In this document: positions 9,210 to 21,389 of the stretch, one piece after another
Layout: every line of letters begins with the position of its first letter
How positions within the stretch are numbered: position 1 is the stretch's first letter
Program-made: the position numbers and the translations under genes
The notes under the pieces: generated by a model
What the model was told of the DNA's origin: nothing
What the model saw: only the letters and a program-made list of their open reading frames with translations
The model's database searches: none
Assembly: GCA_019914995.1 (NCBI GenBank)
Contig: CM034129.1
Span: 11,111,547-11,175,546 of the forward strand
Source: Acanthochlamys bracteata
Lineage: Eukaryota > Streptophyta > Magnoliopsida > Pandanales > Velloziaceae
Length of the DNA: 64,000 nt
Direction of reading: 5' to 3'

Positions 9210-11399
9210 TCACCAGTAATCGTCGCAAGAACAACTGCCAACTTCAAAGCAGTGGAACCGGCTGACATCTCTGACTACTATTTTCCTTCGAGTAAGAGTT
9301 GAGAGAAGTTTGACAGCAACGTGGCAATCATCACACATCCGGAGGTTCTTTATAACATGGATGGGTGCTCCTGGAGGCAAAGAAATAAGTGCAAAAGCAA
9401 TAGCCAGCTTCTCGCTGTGATAGATAAGATATTCTTCCTTCTGCTCTTCTTCAACATCGTGCAGAACACTAGCAATGTTGGGGACATAACCAAGAATCTT
9501 GATCTCAGAAATAAATTCTTTCAACTTCTTGATTATCTGGTTCATCATTGGGTGCTTCTTGTCTTCTGAGGAAAAGACATGGGTCTCATTCCTAACTTGT
9601 GTCCAGCTGACTCCAGGTTCCTTCTTCATATCTCTGCACTTCATCAACTTCCGGACCTTGACAACTCCATCCCACCTGTTTGCCTTAGCATACATGTTGG
9701 ACAACAAAATATATGTACCTACATCATTAGGATTGAGCTGAAGTATTTGTTCAGCTACTTGCCACCCAAGACTGAAGTTTTTATGCACTTGGCACGCAGT
9801 TAACAATGTTCTCCATGCAACAATGTCCCACTCGATATTTGTCTTTTGCATGTACATCTGAGCTTCATCAAGTTTCCCAGCTCGGCATAAAAGCCCAACC
9901 ATACAAGTGTGATGTTCTATGCCTGGTCTTATACCCAACTCCTTCATGAGACAATCTACATAATAGATTCCTTTTTCCAGGAGACCTAGATGGGCACAAG
10001 CTGATAGTACTGGCACAAAGGTCACATATGATGGAACCATCCCCTCTCTTAGCATGTTATCAAAAGAATCCAAAGCCTCCTGAGCGAGGCCATGATGTGA
10101 ATAACCTGCAATTATGGAATTCCAGGAGATGATGTCCTTGCAGATCATGCCCATGAATACCCTTCGTGCATCATCAATGCTTCCGCTCTTAGTATACATG
10201 TTAATCAATGCATTTCTGACATTCAAGTATGACTTATTCCCAGATTTCTCTGCCTGCACATGTAGTGCATCTCCTGTTTTCAGAAACGACAATCCAGCAC
10301 AAGAATTTAGTGCAACAGCATAGCTAACATTGGTTGGCTGCAGTCCATCAGCTCCCATTTTCAAGAATAATTTCAAAGCTTCCTCGAAGTAATCATTTTG
10401 TGCACAGACAGCTATAAAGGCAGTCCATGAGACGACATTCCTGCATGACCATTCATCAAAAGCACGCTTAGCATTTGATACATCACTGCACTTCCCATAC
10501 ATATCTATAATAGCACTGCCCACGAACTCACTAGAGGACATACCTCTCTTATGGACATGGCAGTGGACTTGGTTTCCAAGATTCAAATATCTGGCATCTG
10601 AGCAAATGCTAAAAACTGCCAAATAAGTCATAAGATCCCAAACGAGAACCTCAGGAACTATGCTTTGTACGATATCCAATGCATCAGATAGATGTCCCTG
10701 CTCCAAGTACCCATTAATCAAGGAATTGCAAGCAAATACATCAAACTCGCGCATACTTTCAAAAACTTTAGATGCATCTTCAACACTCCCGCATCTTGAA
10801 TACAAATTAAGAAGAGAATTTCTGACGTAGGAGTGACATAGCAAACCAGATTTCCATGCATGAGCATGGCACTGTTTCCCCTCCTCAAGTGCCTGCAAAT
10901 CTGAACAAGAAGCGAGCGCAGTCGTTAGCACATACTCATTAAGGAACGCCGACGTTCCATCAGAATCCACAGATTTAAGCAGGCTAAGTGCTTCCAAAGG
11001 TGACCCTTCATGGAAGTATCCGGCCATAAGAGCTCCGCAAGAAACAGCGTTCCTCTCGGGCATTGCATCGAACAAATTGTGAGCAAGACGGATATCTCCA
11101 CATTTCGCATAGAAATTGATAAGATGGTTGGAGTTGATGGTATCCAAGTGATCGGTTTTGGTCAACTGAGCTTGCAAAGCTTTGCCTAGCTTCAAGTTCT
11201 TGGTTCCAATGAAGCTTTTTAGCAGACTTGAAATATTTTGGCGGGAAATTAACGGTCTTAACGTTGGGGAAGGAATGTAGCGGGTAAGCAGAGCCAGACC
11301 TTCACCAAACATTTGACTGAATCGAATTCCAACTCCCAAACCAAAACCGTGAAACCAATCAAGCAAACACTTGTTGAATGGGTTTGGGCCATGATCCAT
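9210..11399 (-). CDS. DYW-class pentatricopeptide repeat protein (729 aa)
   Basis: One uninterrupted exon from ATG 11399. PLS-type PPR motifs run from about residue 55 to 540 (repeated phrases such as NALINMYTKSGSIDDARRVF and ISWNSIIAGYSHHGLAQEAL), followed by E/E+ and a complete DYW domain with HSE (661-663), CDDC (689-692) and the terminal CSCDDYW. DYW proteins edit C to U in organelle transcripts, the HxE plus CxxC being the deaminase zinc site. The first 45 residues may contain the targeting peptide; a second Met at about residue 30 is an alternative start. The gene is head to head with the lipoate-ligase-like gene, start codons 321 bases apart. Confidence 0.93.
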   Translation of the reverse strand: MDHGPNPFNKCLLDWFHGFGLGVGIRFSQMFGEGLALLTRYIPSPTLRPLISRQNISSLLKSFIGTKNLKLGKALQAQLTKTDHLDTINSNHLINFYAKCGDIRLAHNLFDAMPERNAVSCGALMAGYFHEGSPLEALSLLKSVDSDGTSAFLNEYVLTTALASCSDLQALEEGKQCHAHAWKSGLLCHSYVRNSLLNLYSRCGSVEDASKVFESMREFDVFACNSLINGYLEQGHLSDALDIVQSIVPEVLVWDLMTYLAVFSICSDARYLNLGNQVHCHVHKRGMSSSEFVGSAIIDMYGKCSDVSNAKRAFDEWSCRNVVSWTAFIAVCAQNDYFEEALKLFLKMGADGLQPTNVSYAVALNSCAGLSFLKTGDALHVQAEKSGNKSYLNVRNALINMYTKSGSIDDARRVFMGMICKDIISWNSIIAGYSHHGLAQEALDSFDNMLREGMVPSYVTFVPVLSACAHLGLLEKGIYYVDCLMKELGIRPGIEHHTCMVGLLCRAGKLDEAQMYMQKTNIEWDIVAWRTLLTACQVHKNFSLGWQVAEQILQLNPNDVGTYILLSNMYAKANRWDGVVKVRKLMKCRDMKKEPGVSWTQVRNETHVFSSEDKKHPMMNQIIKKLKEFISEIKILGYVPNIASVLHDVEEEQKEEYLIYHSEKLAIAFALISLPPGAPIHVIKNLRMCDDCHVAVKLLSTLTRRKIVVRDVSRFHCFEVGSCSCDDYW

Positions 11400-11720
11400 T
11401 CAAAGGCCCACGTAACTCCTCCTTCTCCACCTATCTCCTCCAATCTCCGCCACCTCCGTCCGCCATTGCCAATCATTTCACCATTCAACTTGATATTTTG
11501 TTGAAGAACCACAGCAGGGTTTTAGAAAAAAATTGAGAATTTGGTGGTTCTTGGAGTTGTTTCAGGCTTCGAATTTTTAAGAAATTTGAGTCAGTGGAGT
11601 ATTGGTTGGAACTGGGAAAACCAAGAAGAGCTCTGCAGATTTCAGTTTGAGCACCAGTTTCTAGGAAAGCCACAATCTTTGGTGAGTCTGGTGTAGTAAA
11701 ATTTTGAAATTGAAGTTGGA
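11400..11720. promoter_or_regulatory. Compact bidirectional promoter
   Basis: Only 321 bases separate the divergent start codons of the DYW-PPR gene (-) and the lipoate-ligase-like gene (+). No TATA box is evident on either side, which fits housekeeping organelle genes. Shared regulation is inference. Confidence 0.5.
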
Positions 11721-13677
11721 ATGGCATCAAGAGGTCTGCCACTGATGAATCTTGCAAGGATGAGAGGGGTTCCAATACTGCAGCAGCTTCATATGGAGGA
11801 GAAGTTGCTCAGAACTTCTGGAGACAATTGGTGTATCATCAACGACGGTACCGAACTTCCAGCAATTGTCATGGGCTTGTCTGGGTAATCCTCAAAGAAA
11901 TTTGTTTCCTCCTTTTTTTTGTGAATGCTTAAGTTCTTTTTGTAGTAAGCTGATTACTTTAAACTTTATGTTGATTTAGACTTAGTAAGATATTACCATG
12001 TTTATGCTCCTAGTTAAAATATGATGCATGTACTTGTAAGAGTACGTGCATTTCCCCATAATTACGAACTCATGCTTAAACAATCCCATCCTCGTTCTTC
12101 TTTCAATATAATCGAGCGTTGGAACTTTGGATTTTTGGTTATAGAGTTACATACAAATTTATGATATCTTAGCTATAGCAATATATGTGGAGCTAACATT
12201 GTTGGCTGAAAATTTTGTTGTAAGAGACTCAAATTTTTCTTTATTAGCTAGATTTGCACCTCTATGGTAAACAAGCATGACTGACTGTGTTAGAAATAAG
12301 TTATTGTCAGGAAACCTCTTCAGCTTATTGACATCAAGTCTGTGATTCGAGATGGAATACCAGTCATCAGAAGGTTTACCGGAGGAGGAACTGTGATAGT
12401 TGACAGTGAGACAATTTTTGTAACTATCATTTGCAACAAGAGTGCTCTTCCTGGAGTCCAGCCATATCCCAAATCAATAATGTCCTGGTCGGGCCAGTTG
12501 TATGAGGAAGTGTTTCGAGGCTGCTCCGGTTTCCATCTCTGTGAGAATGGTACGTTAGAGAAGAATCCGACATCAATCTGCAATCCTAGATGCTTGGTGG
12601 CTGTTGATGCTCGGATCACTTCTGTGAAATTGGATATTATCACCTTGTCTTGCTAAGAAAAAATTGCTTTAAACCTTCTTACACTGATCTGGAGCATTTC
12701 ATATAGAAATCATCTATAGTTTTTTGGTCATAAGTAATGAGCTTCAGGCTTTCATGTGCATCACTTTAGGTAGTCTACTTCTTGCTATGTTAACTTCATA
12801 AGTGAAGGGCAACAAATATAGAATGAATCCAACTTGAGGTGATACCTTTTCTACTAAGGTTGACCATTTCTGTCTCAAAGTTAATTGCCAAACTGTCTCT
12901 CAGTGGACTCTTATTCCTAAAGCCATTATAAATGTCTTATAGTAAGTTACGATTAAGAGCTTTAGTTTCCTACATTTTTCTGCACTTTTACCTCTTTGTT
13001 TAGGAATCACGTACGTGATGCGGAGGACTGTTCTTAGCATCCGGAAGTCAGTAATTTGACTCCAATTAACACACTCCCCAGAATATGTGCATCTTGTAGG
13101 CAGTAGCGATAGTTCAGCTTAAGTTCATCTAGTTTAGTGATTACTAACAGGTGATTTCAAGGATCTAAACTGCTCATCAGATATGACTACTTTCATGCTC
13201 ATTTGACATGCAATTTGTTGTTGATGCTTTCAGATTATGCATTTGGTATCCGAAAATTTGCTGGCAACGCTCAGTCCGTCACCAGAAACAGGTGGATTCA
13301 TCATACATCATTTCTATGGGACTACGATGTTAAAAAGATGGAGTACCTCAAACAACCTATACGTGCTCCAAAATACCGATCTGTATGCTTTTGTTTCATT
13401 TTTGTCATTTTGTTTACAACCTTTCTCTGTAGATTTATACGAAATCTGTGTTTACCATTACCAGGCAAGAAATCATGCAGACTTCTTATGTAGAATGAAG
13501 GAGTATTTGCCAACCAGATCGACTTTCATAGACAGAACTGTTGCAGCTGTAAAGCAGAATTTCTCATTGGAACCCTTGGAGGTAGAAAAGATACTTCATT
13601 TTTCGGAGGCATCATATCCAAGCGCAACCAAGCTACTAACACTGCAGGAACTGGAAGGGTATCTACCCAAATTCTGA
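11721..13677 (+). CDS. Lipoate-protein ligase A / biotin-lipoate ligase family protein (254 aa)
   Basis: Exons 11721-11884, 12311-12549, 13234-13382 and 13465-13677 give 765 in-frame bases. Motifs: RRFTGGGT at residues 75-82 (the nucleotide/lipoyl-binding loop), and GIRKFAGNAQS with the expected lysine at residue 142. The protein lacks the extra C-terminal domain of bacterial LplA, so it may be a lipoyltransferase rather than a full ligase. Predicted role: attachment of lipoyl groups to 2-oxoacid dehydrogenase or glycine cleavage proteins in an organelle. No clear transit peptide precedes the fold. Confidence 0.88.
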
Positions 13678-14328
13678 AAGCTTTTCACGCAACAGTATCA
13701 GCACTATGGCTACCTTCGATTTCTTTGTAGGCTTTATTCTTTCAAATTGTAGAACTCAAACATGAACTCCTTGTATGAAAATCAGTTTTAATCATTCTTT
13801 TATTTCTCTTCTACAATATAAGATTTTGTTGTTGGTTTATGCATGTACAGCTTTACAGCTGAATTTAGATTTTGAGATGAAATGGTATATTCATCTCATA
13901 GAGTTATCAGTGAAAGAGTCTACTGGCTAGTATTCAGGTTTCACAGCTCGACTTCACTCCGTTTCGCTCTGTGCTTGTGACTTAACAGCTAGCTATGTTT
14001 ATTTTCTTCTATTGCCATCCATTGATATCCTTCAGGATATCTTCTTTTTTGCTACTATGGTTGCCATGAATTTGAAGATGTTTTTTCGACAAGATAAGCT
14101 CTTCTGACTAATGAGTAGTAACTGTAAGAGCTAAGAAACAGAGAACAGACAGACGGACACATAATGCTGCTGTACAATTTTCACTTTCTCCTTTTGTCAT
14201 GTTTGAATTACATGAAATTTGCTTCTCCTCCCTCACCCAAAAAAACACCCGATCATCAATCAAACTATCTCCACTACATCTCCAACAAGTGAAAGTAATT
14301 CAAAAGAAAGAGGAATCTCTCTCTCTAC
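13678..14328. other. Intergenic between convergent genes
   Basis: Contains the 3' UTRs of the lipoate-ligase-like gene and LHCA4. Nothing else recognised. Confidence 0.5.
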
Positions 14329-15162
14329 TCAGTTGCCCAGTGTTTGGATGATGGTGTTGTGCCATGGGTCAAAGAGGTGCTGCAGAAGGTTATCGAACGC
14401 TCCCTTTCCGGTGACGTTGTGCTGCACGATGAACCCGAGGAATGCCAGCATCGCCAATCTCCCTGCATAACACAAAAATCCCATCCATTAGGCATCGATC
14501 ATTCATTCATTCATCAAATGCTACAATTGATGGATCATGGCATTACCGTTGGCGAGCTCCTTCTCCTTGGCCTCAACTGTTGGAGCAAAGTTGAGAGGGT
14601 TGAAGATGCCGCCAGGGTACCCGACCTCGTTCGGTGGAAGGCTGTACTGCTTGAAAATTGGATCCTGGTTCACGCTGCCAGGGTTCTTGATATCTTGCCA
14701 CCTTCTGATCTCAACATAGTGGAACAGTATGAACTCTATCACGAACAGCGTCGAAGACGAAGCAAAGTACTCGACTTTGCCTGCTTCGTACCATTCGGGC
14801 ACGTTGATGAGCCCTATCTTTGTAAATAATTCAGGCAGAAGCATTCCTGCGACTCCCAGCATAGCCCACCTTCCGTTCACAAGCTCCGCCTGCACGAACC
14901 ATCTAAGGTTCTCCGGATCTTCCGCAAGTCCCAACGGGTCAAACCCGTTATCTCCTGGCAAACTTCCGTTGAGGTAACCGGGAGAAGCAAGACCCGGAAG
15001 CCACTCTCCCTTCTTTGCTTCGACCTTCAATAAGGCACCACGTGTAGTAGCAGTAGTAGTAGGCCTAAAGGTGGAGACCGGGAGGTTCTTATCGCCAGAG
15101 AGGAACCTGTTGGAAGAGCATGGCCTGAACCCGGCAAGGGAAGCCTGGGTAATTGCTGCCAT
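14329..15162 (-). CDS. LHCA4: Photosystem I light-harvesting chlorophyll a/b protein, LHCA4 type (249 aa)
   Basis: Two minus exons, 14547-15162 and 14329-14462, joined in frame inside the [12 protein letters not shown] helix. The N-terminal 50 residues are a chloroplast transit peptide (Ser/Thr-rich, followed by KKGEWLPGL). Chlorophyll-binding helices carry [14 protein letters not shown] (helix B) and the C-terminal NGRLAMLAF with the usual Glu/Arg/Asn ligand pattern; the tail [22 protein letters not shown] resembles LHCA4. The protein binds chlorophyll in the LHCI antenna and supports far-red absorption. Length matches the family (about 250). Confidence 0.93.
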
Positions 15163-15480
15163 CTCTCTCTCTCTCGGGGGCCAAGTTTTAGTTAGAGAGA
15201 TCGATGAAGGAGTTAGTAGCGGCTAGTGAGTGAGTGAGAGATGCAGAGGAGTGGTGCATGAGCTCTATGTAATATACTGCGGAAGAAGGAAATGTTGTGG
15301 ACTGGAGTGTTCGGTGAAACCCGGAAGTTGAATCTTGGAGATTTTGGAGAACGGACGGACGGATTGCGGTGCTCATCTCCTCTCTCTCCTTATCTAGGTG
15401 AGGTTTGAAATATAATCCGGGAATATCTAACGGAGAGATGTCATAGGCCAATAGAATGGACATGTGAGACCCAGGTGATT
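15163..15480 (-). promoter_or_regulatory. LHCA4 promoter with I-box, CCAAT and TATA-like elements
   Basis: On the gene strand: a TATATTA at about 15272-15278, an I-box-like GATAAGG (15388-15394), and ATTGG/CCAAT at 15448-15452. These are frequent in light-regulated LHC promoters. Function is inferred from motif and position. Confidence 0.45.
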
Positions 15481-16734
15481 GCCGCGTAGGATTGATTAAT
15501 ATATGGCTCTTGTTGCTGATGTGGAATCTTCGTTAGCTAAATGGTTGAACGACAAGTGTCGCTCATTAATTGGTTATAGGACGGACGGACGGTCTGCTCC
15601 TAATAACGGTCGTGGACTTCACTAGTACAGCCACAGACTACGTGGATTCATTAATGAATGTGTTTCTCCATAAGTAATTGTAAGATTCTTCATTAAAATT
15701 GAAGTTTATCTTCTCAACAAAGGCATATTCCAGCATCTAGAACCATGTCAGAAACTTCAGGCTATCATGATTTCTATTGCCATTTCTAAAGTTTCATATG
15801 AAGATATGAATAAAAAGTTGTCTTTTTAACACACGAATCAAAAGCTTCTCAACATAGCCCCGATGTTCTTCCTCATCTTCATCTTCTTGTTGGTTCTAGC
15901 TAATGTCTCGATTGATTTATTATTGATTCATTCGCTGTGTTAACTACTTTAAACAAGGTAGAATAAACTTGCTTGATTGCTAAAACAAATTTGACCGCAT
16001 TCGAATCCTCTACATTTCACTCATTAGAGTTTTCAAAAAATAAAACTCGTTCAAAGTTCAAACCACCCTTGCTTGGATAATTCATAAAACCTTGCTTATC
16101 CTTCTTATGAGTAAGCTTTCCTCTAACTTACTTAGACTGCCTCTTTTCTTACGAGCAGGTAACCTACCTTCTAAACCATGCCCCTACTAGACTTTCTTCT
16201 GAGCCAGCCTTGCATGAAATAAAACAGCAAGAGAGTTACGAATTACCTCTGTTAACGCTTACATGATTACTACATATCTAACAAACTTTGGATCTCAATC
16301 TCCTTACCCATTGATGATTCATTCAGTCATAAAAACAAAATAATCACTCATGGCCACTTTCGCAAGCACCAAAGTTTGTCATAATATTCTGTCTCTAAAA
16401 AGCACCAGCCAAGAAAAGCTTACGATCACTTCCAATCCATGTGAAATACATATGGTCTCTATTCCACTCATCCAGCATTCCCATCACTGCCTCTCTACTA
16501 AAGACAACTTTTACTGACAACACTTACAGAACCAATAATATCCCATACAGCCGAATGACATGCACTTCTCTTTCAAGGACGTGGACAGTGCATCAAAGGC
16601 TGCATAAATGTCAAACAGAATCTGGAGACTGCCTAAAATAACAAACATCTTTTTCTTAAATGGCATAGAGTCTCACTCAAGCTTCACTGAGAACCATGTT
16701 ATAAGCCCAAGATGAAATGCCGACTAACTTGAGC
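15481..16734. other. Intergenic, LHCA4 upstream and PTB3 3' flank
   Basis: No gene or recognisable repeat. The right end will contain the 3' UTR of the PTB3-like gene. Confidence 0.4.
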
Positions 16735-18735
16735 TTACTGGAAATACAATGGAGGCTGACCAGCTGGTCCTGCACCAGGATGCTGACCAAATTGAGCAAT
16801 TTGCTGAGATGCACGGAAAGCATCTGCTGTAGACATTGAAACTGCACCTGCTGCACCTGGGTACTGGGGAGTGGAAGAGGGCATGTATGGTTGCCCTGGG
16901 TAAGCGCTTTGGGCAGGTGGGAAAGGTGGTCTTGCTCCCTGCATAGCAGGATTCCAAGCTGGTGGTACCTGTCCCTCAGCAATTGGTGCAGCAGCAGAGG
17001 TAGCATACATGGGTGCCGCATGAGGAGCATGCCATCCAGAGGTGATGGCAGGAACTGGGGGAACTTGTGGTGCAGCTAATACACCAGGATCTGTAACTGT
17101 GTAGTCTCGGCTCTTATCACTATATGCCTGTATTAAAATATTAAATAAATAAAGGTGTGTAAAGATCACAGCAGATCAGCACTGGCGAACATAAAACAGA
17201 AGACATAGAATACTTTCATGAACTGTGCTGAACATAATACGCAAACTCCAATATTGGCTAGGTTAGCACAATTTTTCTTTCTATCTAGTAATTGGGAACC
17301 TTCTATCTCTTATGCCTTATAATGAGGTTTGAAATTCTTTACCAATTCACTGGAATTAAATTCATTCTTTTACCTTAACATTGAGATCAGTATGACGAGA
17401 GTATGACAGATGAAGCTTACAATAGCCACCCTCATAGATGCAATGCCCCTCCAGAGCCTCTTTCGCAACTGTTGCAGTCGTTACATCTGATGAAATTGAG
17501 CAGCAACCGTTATGCCCAATAATTGAAAACAAGAGATTTTATTACCTCACAAATACAGCTATAAACTAGCATCAAAGATAAGATACAGTAGAGCTGTTGC
17601 AGAAAATTCCTAGTGCAATAGGTATCACATTTTAGTATCCTTCAATACATCCACTTACCAGGATACTGAACTAGAGCTTGCATCCCACCATTCTTCTCAA
17701 ACATTGCAATTTTTTGGACCGTTCCAAATGCTGAGAACACCTGAGTAAACAGAAAATGCCTTCTAAGTTGTTTGTTACAAATCAGACCATAAGCCATTTT
17801 CTATGACAAAAACTATCTTACAGTGTGAAGAACATCAACTGTCACTGCATATTGCATATTTTCGATGGATGCGAGCAGTACATTGCTCTCGGGCTCCTTC
17901 TTATTTCCATCAGGGCCTACAATTGGCTGAACAAGATAACCAGTCAGAACATGAACAGCAAAGGCACACAAAAAAAATAAAAATAATGACAATTCAAAAT
18001 ACTTCTTCAAAGCCCAACCTGTAAAGCGCCATCAATAGCAGTTGAATTCACAGGAAGGAATGGGTTTGTGTAGTCCCTGCAAGACGGAACGAGGTCATTA
18101 CAAAAAGCAATATAACAAGCTCCTTGTTGTTAAACAATTATACACTTCTAGAAGAACTAAGAATAATTGTAATTTATAAATGCATAATTCTCTAATGACT
18201 ATGATAGATGTTTCAACAGGACTACTGAGAAAGTAAAGTTTACCATCACTCAAAGACTATCATCCGCACACAAGAATAAGGGCATTATATCACCTCAATG
18301 TTTGCAATTTTAAAATTAAAAGTTACATAAACGAGAATCTCAAAAAAGATACTCAAATTAAAAAAACAATTGCATTATGCACCTCTAAACTAACTTCCTG
18401 TCAATAGAAGCAGCATGATAAGAATTATTTTGTATTAGAATGCTAACCTACTGCTACTCTATCAGCATAACTTCCAGAAGAAACTATTATTATGTCAATA
18501 GATTTTTACTTTTTTAAAACTAAAAAAAAGCCAAAAACTTGAACTGAGGATGCCATACCTGCTGCGATGTGATTGGAACTTGATGTTTAGATCTGTGTGA
18601 GCAGAATACGAGATGCGCAGGTGGCATGCGTTGATGTGCTCAGGGAGTAAGTATCTGCAGAAACCAGCAACATTGTATTAAGTCCAGGGAAGATAGAAGC
18701 AATGGGGAGAGGAGAACCAAACCAGTATGCAACAG

Positions 18736-18779
<44 letters not shown>

Positions 18780-20576
18780 AATTAAGAATCATGAAATTAT
18801 TCGACAGACTTGGGGATACTTCTTCCATCCAGTGCATTTCTCGCTTCTGCAGCAGTAGCTGCATCAGAGTATTGAATCAAAGCCTGCCAAGATCCAATAG
18901 TTACCAGTCTGAGTTGCATTACATCTTTAACTTGAGCTTGAAAGAAGTTCAAGAAAGAATCTTATCAACCTGAAAACCGGCAGCCTTTTCAAAAGTAGCT
19001 ATTTTCTGAACAGTACCAAAAGCTGAGAATACCTGACAGAAGAAAGAGAGAACGTTTTAGAAGAAATTAAGTAAAAGAAAAAATCAGCAATAATTGTTAA
19101 ACCAGAGAATATGCCTTAAACACTTAATCATAATCGCATTCTAAGCATGGAGTAGCTCATACGTTGCAAATTACACTACGAGACATGGAGTCACCATCTC
19201 TAACAGAATAGATTAGGTGAATGAAAGTCAAACTTCGACAGTTGAATCAATCAACTGATGAAGAACTTATTCACAAAACTGGGTATAAGCTACCATTATA
19301 TAAACTTCCAAAAAATCACAAACACATTCAAGTATGTTACTAACGTTACTTTACTAGTAGAAGTAAGATATCTAAATAGCAATGACAAGCCTAAAGATAG
19401 GAAGTTGAACCTCATAGCTGCTTCATTACACAAGTCGACTGTGTCCTACATGTTGATTAGTCATGATAGTGATGAACTGTCAGAAAGTATCAATCATTCA
19501 GGATTAAAATTATAGGCTTAAAGTTGAAGAGTGAAAAGAAGGAAAGTTATAGCAAAATACACCATCTCTTCCAATGCAGAAGGCTGAAAATGAGAATATC
19601 TCCGTGTAAACATGGACCTGCTGACCCATTCAGAGTATGGTTATTAAATGTCAAACTGAGAAACCCAAACTTTCCGTAACAAAATTGGATACCCTTATCC
19701 TTAATCCTTAAAAGCTAAACAAGGATACATAAGCAAAATACTCCAGACATGAAGGGACAAAATAAGCAAACTGCATCAAGTTAACCGATTAAGAGACTAG
19801 GACTTTCCAAATTGAGAGGACAAAATAAAGAAAAGATTACTCACCAAATGGATAACATCAATGCTGACATCATTGGCCTCAACACCTTCCATGGTCACAA
19901 GCAAGACATTACCAGCAACGTCTCCTGCAATCTTGTTATTAACTATCTCTTGCCTATTTGAGTACTGGATGTACACAGTCTTCCCACGAACTTGTGCAGG
20001 CTCAGAAGAAGAAGCATAGTAAGAAACCATTGAAATAGCCTGATTAAGGTCCACCTAAAAAATAAACCATTCCATTTATTCAGTAAATGTAAATGTTCAC
20101 CATGATCCACATGAACTATAATAACATTGCATCTTTTAGTACTTCTTTCCAAAGAACTCATCTTAAATTGTATTACCTGACTGGTAAATTCACACTTAGT
20201 TCCCAAAAATTACATATAATTCATCAAGGTTGGGTACGAACTACTATTAAGATCGAATTAACAACCACATGGAAAAGGGAGAATCAGGTAAATGTTCAAA
20301 CCAAATTAAAACTCCAACTTTATATCAACAGTAACAAGATGTTAGTTTGACGATAAGGGAGGAATTGGAATAAGTAGAAGATCTTACGAATTCGACGAAA
20401 GCTTGGTTGCGATTAGCGCCGACGTTGCATTTGGTGTTGACGACCTTGCCGAAGGGTTTGCAGAGTTCGATAAGCTCCTCTTCGCTACACTCCCATGGAA
20501 GGTTCCGGAGATGGAGAACCTTCGACGGCGTCTGCGTGTACCGAAACTGCTGCTGCCCTCCCGACGATGACATCAT
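16735..20576 (-). CDS. PTB3: Polypyrimidine tract-binding protein homolog 3 (PTB3-like), 460 aa
   Basis: Ten minus exons: 20388-20576, 19845-20054, 18970-19032, 18810-18883, 18559-18654, 18019-18076, 17822-17926, 17659-17740, 17374-17486, 16735-17127. Total 1383 bases, every junction in frame. Three RRM-type domains are visible: RRM1 from SKVLHLRNLPWEC (residue 18), RRM2 from GNVLLVTMEGVE (about 110), RRM3 from ESNVLLASIENMQYAVTVDV (about 245). The last 110 residues are Pro/Ala/Gly/Gln-rich and disordered. Closest match from memory is Arabidopsis PTB3 (At1g43190). It should bind CU-rich RNA and regulate splicing or RNA stability. The donor after 18810 is AA|GTCTGT, weaker than the others. A (GA)n microsatellite lies in the intron between exons 4 and 5. 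Confidence 0.93.
18741..18777. repeat. (GA)n microsatellite
   Basis: Perfect GA dinucleotide run inside an intron of the PTB3-like gene. Confidence 0.95.
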
Positions 20577-20849
20577 CTCTCCTCCTTCGATGGATCGATC
20601 GATCAACAACAGCAAATCTAAAAAATTCAATAAATCAAGGAACAAACCCTAGAGAAGAGAGAGAGAGAGAGATGAAACACCGCAAGGGCTCTGCGCATCT
20701 ATCTATCCATCGATCAACAAATAAAAGTTTCATCCTCTTATTTTTTTTGATAAAAAATTTCACCTTTAGATATTTGTCAAATAAGACCTATTACAGAACT
20801 ATTTGCATTTTTATGTCCTTACAATAATTTTAGCAATTTTAGCTTTTTT
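20577..20849. promoter_or_regulatory. PTB3 5' UTR and promoter
   Basis: Contains a short (GA)n near 20655 and AT-rich sequence; no distinct TATA box chosen. Confidence 0.35.
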
Positions 20850-21389
20850 TAGTTCTTCCTTGTTCTTCGTGCTCTGAATACTTGCTGCATTAATGTGAAC
20901 GTGATTGATAAATCAGATGAGAATTCGAATCCCTGGAAGATTTAAAGCTACAAAGAAAAGATTGCTCCTTTTTTATTCTTTTTATTCTCCATCTTCGGAA
21001 AAAATTCAACATCAAGCAAGTGATCACAAGTAATTCAACTGCAAATTCTCTGGGCATTGGGAAATCTATCTAGGAGATTATTTATGGGTACACAGATGCT
21101 AGTAAATTAGATAATGATCTATCTAGGAGTCGAGGTGTTGCCATTACTTCGGATGGTTACCATTCTTTACTTGATCTTTCACTTAGAATGGACAATGCGC
21201 AGATTGCTTGCAAGGTGTATATAGATATGATAGGGCACCTTGGGTCGGTCTCATTACAGAAATTTGCCTCGTAGATTATTATGCCATTGAAGAACTAAGT
21301 AAATCTACTTAGAAAAGTAAAGGATTTATGGCATCAAAACTCAGTCCCTGTGTATTTACCGGTACTTTTGAGATTTGTCTCCGCAAGAG
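20850..21389 (+). pseudogene. Truncated inverted copy of the At5g15280-like PPR gene
   Basis: Plus-strand sequence matching the 5' flank and 5' coding part of the PPR gene at 23210-26950 (which is on the minus strand). It starts MRIRIPGRF and KRLLLFYSFYSPSSE, then stops; after a deletion it resumes with KLDND, SRSRGVAITSDGYHSLLDL and RMDNAQIACKV, with more stops and frameshifts. Upstream flank is also shared, so this is a DNA-level duplication, not a retrocopy. It ends at about 21389 where P450-derived sequence begins. Confidence 0.8.

Noticed and set aside
14344-14829. 161-codon plus frame
   Set aside because: Shadow of LHCA4 exons on the other strand.
19258-19515. 85-codon plus frame
   Set aside because: Inside a PTB3 intron on the opposite strand, no motifs.
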